Assembly: GCA_000733355.1 (NCBI GenBank)
Contig: JNVV01000002.1
Coordinates: 2,548,751-2,612,750, forward strand
Direction: 5' to 3'
Length of the DNA: 64,000 bases
Source: Falciphora oryzae
Lineage: Eukaryota; Ascomycota; Sordariomycetes; Magnaporthales; Magnaporthaceae
Part shown: piece by piece, positions 22,550-35,548 of the stretch
Numbering within the stretch: the first letter of the stretch is position 1
Layout of the letters: the number at the start of each line of letters is the position of its first letter
The notes under the pieces: generated by a model
What the model was told of the DNA's origin: nothing
Seen by the model: only the letters and a program-made list of their open reading frames with translations
Databases searched by the model: none
Made by a program: the position numbers and the translations under genes

Positions 22550-25352
22550 TCGACAACGGGTGAAGGAGAAGCTGGTCTAGGGAAAGAGGGGAGATCAAAA
22601 TATGGTTAAATATGGAGGAGGTCACAGCGATGCGGACGAGGGAACCAAGTATAAAAACGCAGTCGAATACATGTAGAGAGTCGAGCTGAACGAGGTATAG
22701 CAGCAGACTGTTGGGTTATAACGACGGGCTCGCTGGGTTGCTGACGTTTGTGCTGGTTCTAGGCCCTGGGTGATACATCAGACTGACTCGGTCCCGTTTG
22801 TCGCGGAGGGTGCCCTGAGTGCCACTTCCCCGGGACCCGCGTCTCGGCCAGGGCCACTTCTCAGGAGCCATGCGCACATTGGCGCAGGGATATCCCAGAA
22901 CTCTATCCCAATAAGGCGAGGAGTCACTGGCGTGGAAAGACAGGGGGAATCTGTCTCTGTAAAATAACTCGGCCAATCCAGCCCGGGAAACCCCTAGTAG
23001 TGACTGATTGGCAAGGCTAGCACGAAAGATGAAAGGAGACAGAAGTCCGCGGAGGAGAATAGGACCGATACAGAGGTCCAGAGCAGACAGCAGACAGTGG
23101 CGTGAGGACCTACCCGGTTGCACAGTCGTGCGCGTATTCCCTGGGTCACCGCCTAGGACCGAAATAGTAATCAGTGATCCTCAACTCCAAGCAAACCAAC
23201 CCACTAGGCAACCAGACAACTATGGGTGCATAATGCGACATTCGCTAGGTGGCAAGGGAACCAAACCGACGACGAGGAAACGACCGCTGCCAACCGGCCA
23301 AGGGTTCTGTCGATCTCGAAAGGTTTCAAGTAGGGCTACCAAGATGGGCAAGACGAAACCAGGGCAGGACACCATGCCGGTAACGTGGCGGCGATGCGGA
23401 TTGGAGTATTCGCATCTCTATCGGCTGACCCCTGCTAGTGCGGAGTGTATGCAGGCCAAATCCCGGCAGAAGGCCTCCAAGCGAGTGGGTTTTATGCATC
23501 TGAATTGCGGGCTGCGGCGCCTGCTGTAACCCGCTGACGTGGCCCATCGGAAGGGAGGACGGAATGAGAGCGTGAGACCGAGTCCTCTGGGACGAGCGGC
23601 TTGGTTTGGTGTCGTACATAGGCTGGGCTGGAGGATGTGCTCCAATCATTGATGGATAACGAAATTCATCTCGTCAAAACGGGCAAGTAAACCACAACTA
23701 CCGAGACGGTGATGTCCGTCGCCCACAAGCTACGTCGACCAACCTAGAGGCATTTATCGTGCTATCAACGTTACTTCGGCCTTGTGCTTACTGCTCGCAT
23801 TTTATCAGTGCCTTTCCATCATCTGGTTGCCCGGGCGCCTCGGGCTTGGTAGCACTGAAAGCAGATCTCCATACAAATACAACTTACTGTGCTATTCTGA
23901 GCACACGGAGACGCCCCCCACTCACCTTGGCACAGGACACGGTCCGCCCAGGATGCTTCATACACACTTATTTTAGAAGGGTGGAAGCACGCACGGAATC
24001 GCACGCAGACCTTGCATCACTTGGCATGAACTGTCAGCGGCAGACGTGCCGGCTTGGCTATAGAGACAGGAAGTAATATCATCAACAAGGTTGTTCAGTA
24101 GAGGTTAAGGTTGATTCGTCTGAAAACCAACCATCCTATTGATTACGGCGTGAAAGGGACCTAATCGGCACACGCCGGTCCGCGTTTGGATCGGCATAAT
24201 CTACTGCAGGCTGTCCCAAATGACAGGTTTCCGTTGGGGCAAGAAGGTGTCTTCGCCAGCTGGCTCGAAACTGTTTGTTGGGTTCTGCCTACACGCGGTT
24301 GAGGGATAGAGTCGACGGTGCCCGTGTCCCGAGACCGTTGCTGCTTCACCAAAAGGCTTCCTCTACATCATGCTTACCTGGGCGTGGTTCTGACTGGATT
24401 TGTAAGGCGGGCACTCTTTATCGTAGAAGCGCAGCAAGTGTGTCGTTGAGGCGCGGCTGAGCAATTTATTCTGAGTTCAGCTGCCTTCTTATTTCCCCTC
24501 TGACAGCAAACATGGGTTCACGGCGTTCATATATTGCCGACGATGCGCGTTCGGATGAACGCAGGTACCCACGGTGAACTTACCCGTCGAATCATAGGCA
24601 CATGTGTGCAATTTGGCCACCCGCCGGGGGAAATGGGTAAATGCCGAGGGCTTGGGGTGGCACACCTAGTGGGGGTGCGTGGTTGAACACAAGGAATGGT
24701 ACCCAGGTGTGTTGCGGATGCTAGCCAGACAACTTTCTTCCATCGCATCGCAAAAGAGGGCAGGGGAGGTCATGGTAAAGCCAAAGGGGAAGCAAAAAGG
24801 AGAGGCTTGGAGGAAGTTGGCACCATGTAATTGAAGCCCGATGCTAAGATCCCAGGTGCCTGATTTTTGCTTTAAAGGCCCGGGATCTAAGTCAAGACAG
24901 CTCTGAGTTGGAGATCGATGGTAGGAAGGCAGGCTGGGAATTGAATCAATTCAGGGCGAGACTGGCGATTTCAATCGCAAAAGGCATTCGCTGGAATGGA
25001 CGAGATTTCGGTGCACCATTGGCCACTTCGTTGGGTGCGGGGAGGATATTTGTGGAGCCACAGCTGGCTTCCATTTGTGGCGCAGGCTCTTCGGCCTGGC
25101 GCGTGCGACACTGGAGCTCGAAAAAAGTCGCGTCGGGCCAACGCCGTTGCTGTGCGAAGCTCTCGAGAAGCTGCCAAAATCACCAGCCAGGCGCAAAGAC
25201 GCCGGGGTATCGACCTGCACAGGCACATCAAAGATCCCCGGCCCGCACGCATATCGACCAATCTGCGGATCGCTTGTTCAATGTCATATTAAATTTGCTG
25301 ATCGCCAGTCTCCGACCTTCGACTCGACTCCGACTTTTCATCGCCTGCCAAC
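22550..25352. other. Divergent intergenic region, 2.8 kb
   Basis: Lies between the starts of the leftward membrane-protein gene and the rightward nucleoporin gene. No frame in it (for example 23008-23529) has a motif or an exon structure. I see no tRNA or other RNA gene. It is unusually long for a promoter region here. Confidence 0.5.
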
Positions 25353-28300
25353 ATGCCTCAATTCTCGGTCCCGGACGACAGTCCGCCTCCATCGACGCCG
25401 GACCGCCCGTCTCGCGGGGGCATGTTCCGTTTCGACGACCACCCCTCGACGACCCCGGCGGGAGCGCCCCCGTCATCAGCCGCTAGCTTCACGCCTGCCG
25501 GCGCGCCCTCGGCTTCGTACCTAGGAAGCTCCATGATGCGCGGACTTACCACCTCCCAGAAGCCAGTTAATAAGATCAACTTTGGCAGTCGAGCCTCTGG
25601 TGACTCCAAGCAAAACCTTCTTCCACGCGGCACTCGCTCTCCATTGGGACGCTCTATTATTGGATCCAAAGCCCGCCAGCCGTCTAGGCTCAGCCGACAG
25701 GTGGCCCCTGACGACGACGAAGACGAGGACGAGGAGGATGAGGACGAACAGGGCGGCGGCAATGCTCGCCCCGCACCACGCACGTTTGGGCTGGACTACA
25801 GCGACGAGGATGAATCCGACGGGGGTAGCGATCCCGAACCGACATTCCCCTGCCACCGAACCGCGCGGAGAGAGGAAGAGGAACAGGATGATGAGGATGA
25901 CGAGGAGTACGAGGATGAGGATGACGGACCTGTCTTGGACAGGACCCGGGACGACATCTGGCTGAACCAGGGTTTATCTCCCGATCACGGAGGTGCTGAC
26001 GACTCGGACCTCATGGACCTTATGACGCCAGCGATCAATGATCGCGTGCGTCGCGAGGCCGAGGACATCTTCCGAGCAACAACCATGCAGTCGGTAGGGC
26101 GCGCCGCGAGGGAACTGAACTTTGCGCCTGTCGCCAAGAGCCTGTACGAGCAGATGGGCTATGCCGCCCTCACTGAGCCTCCTGCCCTGGTTCTTGAGAC
26201 GGACAGCTTGGTCAGTCAGTTGTATACCGAGGGAGTCGGCGCCGAAGACGACGAGGCAAGGCTGGACACCGCGTTGGCTCGCACGTCTAGCCATCTTGTG
26301 TCACTGTGGCAGGAATACGTCAACAGTTTACCCAGGAACGACGAGGAGCACGCGGCCGGCATAGGGCCTGGCCCCCACGCGACTCCGTTCGAGAACGCGA
26401 CCTTCCTTGCTCGACTCGCTCTCCAGGTTCACCACACGCGGTATGCCGACGCGGACAACGAATCCCAGCACATCCCGCTGCCCGACGTCCTCTTCCAGTG
26501 GCTAGGCGACAACCATAACCTCTACCCCAACCAGTCGGAGCAGATCAAGAAGCACAACCCATCTCCAGCATGCCACACTCTGTTTTGGCAAACTGTATTC
26601 ATGAATCTTCTTCACGGCCGTGTCGGGGATGCCTTGTCTTTGCTTCGAGCCGGCGGGTTCGATCAGGTGAGAAAGGGTAGAGTCCTTGCTTACACTGACC
26701 GCGCGCTGTCCAACGTCCTGCGGGCCGTGCACGAGACATGCGAGGTCCTTGAGGCTTGTCCTGGTATCAACGGTGATTGGGATCTCTGGAATAGCGACTG
26801 GACTCTCTTTCGCGTCCGGGCCAAGGGCGCACTGGACCAGCTCCGCCGCTTCGCCGAAGGCAAGGACAAGTCGCTGGCCGCTTCCGACTTTTCCGACACG
26901 GGCCGGGGCCGTCAGTCCATGGTAGGCATGGCCCGCAAGGCCGAGTCCCAGGTGCCGTGGGACATCTACGAGAACATCAACATCATCTTCGACATAATGC
27001 TGGGCTCCCAGGAGAGGATAGTGCAGGTCTCCCAGGACTGGTGCGAGGCCACCGTCGCCATGTTCGGCTGGTGGGACGAGGGTAGGGACATGGCCACCAA
27101 AAACGAGCTGCGCATGTCTCAGTCGCTTTCTCGATCGCGCACCCTGGTCCATGCCGCGCCGCGCATCGCCAACCCGGAGGACTACCTTGACAGGCTCGCG
27201 CGATCATTCCAGACCGCCGTGAACGCCGGGCTCGGTATCAACTCCAACAGCCCCCTCGAGGTTGGCATGGCGTGTGTGTTCGAGGACAATCCCAAAGGAC
27301 TGGTAGGCATCCTGCGGTCCTGGTCCCTTCCTATTGCTTCCGCCGTCGCGGAGATTGCCACTTTAGGCAAGTGGCTGCCTCCGCACCAGCCGTCAGCCGC
27401 ATTCGGCGCATTCGACCTCGATCTCGACGACCTCGAGGTTTTGGGCCTCGACCCGAGGAGTCCGGACGAGCTGGATGGTATCAAGGACACAACCCTTGTC
27501 CAGTATGCGCAGGCGCTGGTCAACTTCGACGAGCTCTCTCTAGTAGCAGGCAAGAATGGAACCGTCGTCGATGGGTGGGAGCTGGCCATCCATATCCTCG
27601 GCCGCATCGACTCTCGCGAACATTCCGAGGACACCATTGGGGAGCTCGTCAAGAACCTTCTCGAGGATGTAGACGCCAGCGCCGGAGTGGTCGTGGACAA
27701 GGTCTGGAGGCTCCTGAATGATCTCGGCATGATCGAGTTCGCCGAGGAGACGGCAGAGGTGAGTTGTCTGACCCGGTTTTATCGCCACCCGGCTAGTGTC
27801 AGTGGAAAATTCTTGGGGGATCATATGTCACTAACTGAGCTTGCAAACAGCACTTCGGGGATGCTCTCGCGCGAGAGTCTCACAGCTACGGCCAGGCTAT
27901 GTGGTACTACTCTTTATCACACAGGCCAAACAAGGTGCGGGAGGTTATGAATCTCTTGATATCACACTCCTTGCTGCAGTCCATCGCATTCCCGCCCGAC
28001 GAGGAGCTGGACGAGCACCTGAGGCGGCTGTTGCACGACCGCAACGAGACGCTTGCGCAGCTCGCGAGCCAGGACTTGGAGGCAGCCGAGCTGCTAGGCA
28101 AAATGCTGAGCGGATACGCGACGCTGCGGCGATTCTACGATATTCGAGATGACGAGGATTACATCCCAACCCCACACCGGAGGGCGGCGGCGGCCGAGGC
28201 TCTCGTGGCTGTCATCGCCGCCTGCGACGACAACGTCCGCGGAGGGCTCTTCGACCCGACTCGTGACGGTCTCGTCAGCGAGGACTTCCTTTTGAGTCTG

Positions 28301-28804
28301 CTGGGTGAGGCGACGGCGCTGGTTGACAACGACGGAACCAAGCCGCAGTCTCACAGGCAGCCCATCATACAGCCTGGAGCCAAGGCAGTCATGACTCTGG
28401 ACCACGTCGACACGCTCCTTAAGGCAGCCGAGGACGCGGTGGCGATCAAGTCAAACTCGGTGTACGCGACGTGCGACGAGTTCTTCAAGCTCACGCTTGC
28501 CTCGCTGCCGGGACTCAAGGGATCCGCGCCGTCAGACCTGATGCGGCGGAGCACGGCGGGTGGCGGCGGCAGCGCGAGCAGTTCGTACGTCCTGGGCGGC
28601 AGCTCCATGCTCGCCAGCCAGCTGCACCGTAGCGTGTCGTCGGCATCGCTGGCGGCCAAGGAAGCAGCAGCCAGGCGTGGGTGGGACTGGAGGACGTCCT
28701 TCAACGCTTCCACGACGGCGGGCGACGTGCTGCAGAGACTCCGCTTCGGCGTGGCTAGGGACCTCGCCAGGTTGTGGGTCGAGGAGGCTGACAGGGTATT
28801 CTAG
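25353..28804 (+). CDS. Nuclear pore complex scaffold protein, probably Nup85
   Basis: 1119-aa protein from two exons, 25353-27758 and 27851-28804, joined in phase 0. The N-terminal ~200 residues are disordered: Pro/Ser/Thr-rich with an FRFDD motif and acidic clusters (DDDEDEDEEDEDE). From about residue 210 the protein is a long alpha-helical solenoid with no catalytic motif. I assign it to Nup85, an ACE1 solenoid of the Y-complex, from overall architecture. Supporting stretches include the crown-like helix LFWQTVFMNLLHGRVGDALS and the C-terminal SYGQAMWYYSLSHRPNKVRE. The last ~50 residues are conserved-looking (RRGWDWRTSF). The assignment comes from remembered family features, not alignment. 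Other large scaffold nucleoporins, such as Nup120 or Nup133, are the alternatives. ATG 25353 is in good context (CCAACATGC). Confidence 0.78.
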
Positions 28805-29106
28805 ATCCTCGTTTGGAGGCCACCACTCTAGGACAGGCATAAACTTCACTGCTTTTTCTCCTTTCCCTCTTCTCCTATTCGTCGATCTTTTGCTCTCGCA
28901 GTTAGGCTGTTTTAAAGCTAGGAGGACCTATGTAGCTAGTACCCTCGAGGAGGAATTGTTTTGTATTCTCTTTGCTTGGAACAACTCGTCGCGGTCCCGG
29001 CGTTGAAAAGGCACGGTGGACTTGACATTTCTGGAGAGGATAAGTGAAGACGGTGTTTGGTCGTAGAAGACAATGCTAAAATACCAATAGGAACTCGACT
29101 TGCTTC
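28805..29106. other. Short convergent 3' spacer
   Basis: About 300 bases between two converging stop codons, pyrimidine-rich just after the nucleoporin stop. No gene seen. Confidence 0.5.
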
Positions 29107-29562
29107 TTACTCGAGCCAGGAGACACTGGGCTCTAGAACATCATTCCAGATCTGGCCCCCTTCCCTTTGGAACTTGCGGACAGAGTCGACGTCCTCAGCG
29201 CCAAAGTTGCCGTACAGGTGCGGGCAGCCGGGAACGTCCCAGTTGATATCCTTCTCGAAGCGGGGGGCCAGCCTGATTTTGATGATCCAGAATTCGGCGG
29301 TGTCCTTGAACCAGAGGCCGGCGGTGATGGGGATCTGTGCCGCGTGAAGCGGAGCAATATGCGTGTGTAAGTGAGTTAGGGGAGGCAGGAAAGAGGGGCA
29401 GATGAAGAAGGAACGGACCTGGGGACCTGTGCTCAGGTGCACGAAGCCGTCATTCTGGTCCAGCTCCGACAGCGGGTAGGCAGCTGGCAAGGGGTCTGGG
29501 GGAGCCGAGGGCGTGATCTTGTAGATGAACCGCGGAAGCGGGCTAGGAGCGTTCGAAGCCAT
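29107..29562 (-). CDS. DUF952 domain protein
   Basis: 123-aa protein from two exons, 29419-29562 and 29107-29334. The family core is visible: RFIYKI near the start, LDQNDGFVHLSTGPQ, then LWFKDTAEFWIIKI and PGCPHLYGNF. DUF952 proteins are small and of unknown biochemical role. The 84-nt intron (GTCCGT donor, GCACAG acceptor) is a multiple of three and contains no stop, so the unspliced message also encodes a full protein of 151 aa. I prefer the spliced form because the extra 28 residues would break the conserved block after HLSTGPQ. The ATG at 29562 is the start; the open frame extends further upstream without recognisable sequence. Its 5' end faces the formaldehyde dehydrogenase gene. Confidence 0.82.
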   Translation of the reverse strand: MASNAPSPLPRFIYKITPSAPPDPLPAAYPLSELDQNDGFVHLSTGPQVRSFFICPSFLPPLTHLHTHIAPLHAAQIPITAGLWFKDTAEFWIIKIRLAPRFEKDINWDVPGCPHLYGNFGAEDVDSVRKFQREGGQIWNDVLEPSVSWLE

Positions 29563-30718
29563 TGCTTTCGAGAACTCTCTGTTCACTGGCAGGGGCTGGC
29601 AGGCCTGGGTCTGGGAGAGTGAGCGAGAGCAGATGTGTGTGCCTCCGACACGAGCCGCGTGCTTCGCGCTCTTGCCAGTCCGACTCCGGACTCGGGATGT
29701 ATTAACCGACACCAATCAAAGCATTGGCGGCGAATGCCATGTGGGGCCGGAGGTGGCAGAGATGGAGGTTGTATACATCAGAAAAGAGGGATATAAAAAG
29801 GGAAAACGACAGGGAGCTTGACCTGACGAGAAGTGACGAGACGGGACATTCCTTGGTGCCCAATCCGGATTCCTCCAAAGGCTGGTTTTGATTTGATTCG
29901 AGAGGCCGCATCACAGACGCTCAACTGAGGCCGATTACCTGCGTCTAAGCGGTAGGTACCTGTAGTGACAGCTTGATGCATATGCCCCGGACCGGAAGCC
30001 TCAATACACCTTTGCACGCCATGCGCAGGCATCCTTGCGAAAGGATAGGCAAGTGATGCATGCTTGGCTTCTGTGCAGCCTGACTCTGGACAACCAATCT
30101 GAGCGAGGCGTTCATGGGCACCACCTGCTCTGTAGTGGCGGAATTTCCCCAAAACCGAACGGCTGCCGTGAAGAATGCCGTGATATCGCCGAAATCCTGC
30201 ATGTTTCCCACCGGAATAGATCCAGACCCGAAACCTTGCCCCTCAGGCGAAATATATTCAACCCGAAGGCCGCCCGCCGGTGACATCACGGCGAAGGCCC
30301 ATCTACCGCTGCCCCACTTTCCAAAAAGCACACGGCAGCCAGGCGAAAGCTCCCGCCCACCTGATCGGTTAAGATAGGGATGACATCCGTACTCGGGCGT
30401 GCGTGCGTAGGTTGGTGATGGGGTGAGGGGTTCGCTTTCGGTGGGGTCCCAACCCGCGAGAGCTGGAGCCCCCTCCGTCTCTAAAAACCGTGCCCCCGCT
30501 AAGGAAACTTTGGAGACGGGAGGCAACTTTAAAGCTGGGGACTCGCTCTCCCAGGAAAACAACAAGAGTGCTTGCTAGGTATTCACGAGCTGGTCCGGGG
30601 CAGGCATCTCGGATCTCTCGCGTTAGTTCTACTGGACAGACAGACAGGCAGCTTTGCTGGCAGCAGCCCTCATTAGCTTAGCTTCAACTGCACGGCAACC
30701 TCCTTGCATACCCGCAAG
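29563..30718. other. Divergent intergenic region
   Basis: 1.15 kb between the DUF952 gene and the formaldehyde dehydrogenase gene, transcribed away from each other. No supportable frame. It should contain both promoters. Confidence 0.5.
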
Positions 30719-32060
<1,342 letters not shown>

Positions 32061-32659
32061 ACGCCTGACCGAGCCAACGTTGCTTTGAATCTCGCTCCTT
32101 TCCTCGGACTGTCTAGGATGATGCTCGGCGCTTCATGGAAAAAGGCTTGAGGGAGTCGTATGATGAAGGAAAGGAAGCAGCAAAAAAAAAAAAAAAGGGG
32201 GCAACAAAATTTGGGTAGGCGAGATTGGAGCGTGCCCGGAGTAACTTTGGTGGCCCTGGTCGGTGTATTTAAATCAACAGTATAATGATCTGCTCTCAGC
32301 ACATGGCCAAAGAGGTGTCGGTCACAAGGACTGTTTATGCATGTGCATGGAATCGATTGGTAGGCCCCCACAGGCGTGATCTTGGTCGGTTCTGAGGAGG
32401 CGGGCAGCCCCAAAACAAACCGAATAAGATTGCAGAAATCGCGACCCCTATTCTGCTACGATCCATGAGTTGTGAAGAAGAGAAAAGATACAAAATTCTT
32501 TACGCTTTTGGTAAAATGTGAAATAAAAACATTTGAAAGAAGCGGAATAATAGATAATAGGCGGACAGCCCCCAGGCGGGGATGTACTCTACTCGGCAGT
32601 GCATACCGTGGTTTCCCGACTAAAGACATATGCCCCGCCCTTTTCGTAGAGACGCCAGG
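32061..32659. other. Convergent 3' spacer
   Basis: 600 bases between two converging genes, with a 15-base A run at 32182-32196. No supportable frame. Confidence 0.5.
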
Positions 32660-34499
32660 TCATGCCATGTGCTGCCCATCCTCTCCGCCTCGCAATGCAA
32701 GAAGAGCTCTAACGTCGGAAACATACTGCAGGCCCTCGAGCAGAGGGACGAGGTGCAGGAGGTCGTTATCCGTCGGGTCGTTGATCCAGCCTTGTATTGG
32801 GATGGCGTTATCTGTTGGGCCGCAACACGTCAGTAAATCCTCGCGACTATGGGCACCAAGGGGGACAGAATGCACCACAAATCGGCTTACCCTGATGGAA
32901 CATGTAGCTCAGCGGGCTGTTGTCCAGGATCAAGACCTTGCTCAGGTCTGGCTCGACCGAGCTCAGATCCTTGATGAAGGCCCCGTGCCGGAACGTGCAG
33001 TGCTGCCGGTAGTACCTCGCCGAGAAGAACTTCCGCTCTGACTCTAGCCAGTCGATCACGGGGTCTGCGTACTCCTGCACCGAAGCCGTGAACACCACAA
33101 GGTTGTACCATTTGCACACCTGGAAGAGAAGGGGAAACATGCAGTTAATACACTGATCTTCCCCATCTTGCGATAACGGTCCGGAATGGTACAAAGTTTC
33201 ATGCATCCCGGAGATATAGGGAGGCCTTACCCTTCGGAGGAAGTGGTCGCAATGCGGTCGCTTATGCACGTAGTAGAGAATCGGGTGCTGCGGTCCTATG
33301 GACGCCTGCCCCGTCATGCCCACATAGGTGGTGTTCAGGCGCACCTCCACCATGTGTCCCGAACTCATCCTGCCCCCCTTGGACATGCTGTGGATCAGAG
33401 TCTCATCTAGGTCGAGGATAAGCGTCTTTTGGTGTGACTTGTCTGTTGGCTCTAGGTTGATGTACGACGGCTGCCGCCTCGGCACCAGCGGCCGCGGTGG
33501 AGCAGGCGTTTTGGGGTACTTGGTAAGCGCGCCCGCGGGCGACGTCGGCGACTTGAGCTGCGCCGAGATGTCGTTGGGCGGCCGGAGGCCACCTCCTGTC
33601 CCGCCCGTGTTGGAGCTTGTAGACTGTGTTTTGCGATGCTTGCGCTGGCGCAGCGCTTCGTCGCTATGCAGCTTTATACGTATCGACTTGCGCGCCGGCG
33701 AAATCTCCTCCGAGGGCGATGCCGACTTTGACCGCGCGTGCCTGCTGCTGCCAGTGGCGACCGTGGTGGCTCCTGCGTCGCTATCTTGCAGCCCACTACC
33801 CCTGTCGTCGGACTCGGACTCAGAGGATAAACCCGACGATGAGTATGCCGACGATACCAACCGCCGGTCCCCACCCTTCATCGTGCCATACCCCTGCTTC
33901 TCGTCAAACTCGCTCCCGCTGCTTCCGGCGTGGTAGCCGACCGCCTGTTTCCGGGATCGGCCGCCACCGCCAAACAACTTGCGCAGTTGCAGGAGCGGGG
34001 AGAAGGTGCCGTTCTCATCGTAGAGCCAGGCGATCAGGTAGTAGCTCGGGGTGGAGACAAAAGTTGTGAGCACCCATCGTAGGCTGTCGATGATGGAGCA
34101 GGCGAAGCGGCGCGGCAGCCGGTGCCAGCTCGAGTATCGCGGGCCCATATCTTTGGGCGGCGCCGGATCAGTCGGCAGCAGCGGGTCGGACTCGGTCAGC
34201 TCTGCGTCGTCGTCGTCGTCGTCGACAGCGGTGGCGGAAGGCGGTGGAGGGGCGGTAGCGCCAGGAACAGAAGCAGGGGCGTCGTCGCCCTCGAATGGAG
34301 TAGACTCGGGTTTTATCGTCAGCTTCTCCGGGTCCGAGGCAACATCTTTCGACCCGCGACGGATTGCGGAGGGCGTAGCGGCGGACTCAGTATCGGCCGC
34401 GGCGACGGTCAGACCGATAGTACTGAGGGAATTGGATCGCGACGACACGGGGCTGGCGGGAGGGGAGACTCTGGCTGAGATGATGTTCAGCGAGTTCAT
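32660..34499 (-). CDS. NEM1: Nuclear-envelope phosphatase catalytic subunit, Nem1 type
   Basis: 549-aa protein from three exons: 33231-34499, 32891-33119 and 32660-32811. The C-terminal FCP/NIF phosphatase domain has the DxDx(T/V) active site, LILDLDETLIHS (Asp363, Asp365). It also has VVFTASVQEYADPVIDWLE and the LILDNSPLSYMFHQ block. Nem1 with Spo7 dephosphorylates lipin (Pah1) at the ER and nuclear envelope, which sets phospholipid versus triacylglycerol synthesis. Residues 130-165 (SIIDSLRWVLTTFV, PSYYLIAWLY) look like the membrane segment. Ahead of it lie an acidic run (six Asp) and a DPLLPTD motif, and behind it a Ser-rich linker. The open frame reaches 34514 with a GTG codon; the first ATG is 34499. 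Psr1-type phosphatases are the alternative, but the long N-terminal region with membrane helix favours Nem1. Confidence 0.9.
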
Positions 34500-35548
34500 G
34501 TTTCCGTCAGCCACGGCGACCTCGGGCCAGCCATGAAGCTCGTCGCAGGCCGGGGCGGGTGTCTGGGGAGAAGCGTGAATGGGTCGCGATCAGCAGCACG
34601 CCACGGTGCAGTTCGGTGGTCTCACTCGTCGGGCCGGTATGGTGGTGGGGAGGTAAGCGACAGGACCGAGGCGATTTTTTTTTTTTTTCTTCTTCTTCCT
34701 CCAGCTCCCGTTTGCCAGGTGGTCTAAGCTCGACGATCAATCACGGCGCGTCGATGCGTAGGCCCCGACAGAGCATAGGCCACTGTGCCCAAGCCGATGC
34801 GCACACAGCGACACAGCGCAAGATGGGGCTAGCTGATGCTAACGATGGTACCAGGCGGACGGGGTGTGAAGGAAAACGAACGACGGGTCCCGGTGGTCTG
34901 CTGATCTGGCTGGTTGGGCCGTTCAACGGTTGTTGTTGGGGAAGGGGCTCTCCAATTATGTGGATGGGGAAGATTGGGAGGATCGCTGCGATGTCGTCAA
35001 CCTCGGCTGCGTGCTAAAAACGAGCCTGCAGGCCTTCGACTTGCAGTCTTCTCAGTGGTGCAAAGGGGAAAAAGGGGGTGGACCAAAATTCGATACAATT
35101 TGAACCCGACGGTAGGGACAACCACCGCGCCGTCCTCCCTGAGGACAGAGTTCAGGCTTCAGCTCGCGCCCTTGACATTAATTGGCTTTCTCAGCACGGG
35201 ACCGCCAGAACGGCGTCTTTTTTGTCTCGACCCGGCGTGTCGCGTTACAGGAAACCAAGCGGCTTCGTTTTGTCTTTTTTCGTCGATTTGGAGCAATGGC
35301 TAATCCCTGTTTGGACCTGGGCCCCCTTTCCGTGCAACCCATGTGCTGGGCTGTTTGGCTGTCAAAGAAAATCAGCGAAGAGCCGCCGCGAAGGGTGTGC
35401 TTCGTCGGGGCCTTCACCTGGCTTCTGCAGCTTGAAGGGCGCTAGGGATTCGGGTCATCCCCACTATTTCATAGGCACGGTTTCATGCATGAGCTCGGGG
35501 CTGGGTGACTGGGGAACAACACTTCTGGGTCTGTAGAAATCATGATAC
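34500..35548. other. Intergenic region, promoter of the Nem1 gene
   Basis: 1 kb between two minus-strand genes. A 14-base T run (34675-34688) leads into a TTC repeat; on the transcribed strand this is an A and GAA-rich stretch about 180 bases upstream of the Nem1 start. No supportable frame. Confidence 0.5.

Noticed and set aside
23008..23529. 173-codon plus-strand frame in the large intergenic region
   Set aside because: No motif, overlapping frames on the other strand, and it lies in the expected promoter of the leftward membrane-protein gene.
34500..34514. Five-codon extension of the Nem1 protein
   Set aside because: The codon at 34514 is GTG; the real first ATG is at 34499.
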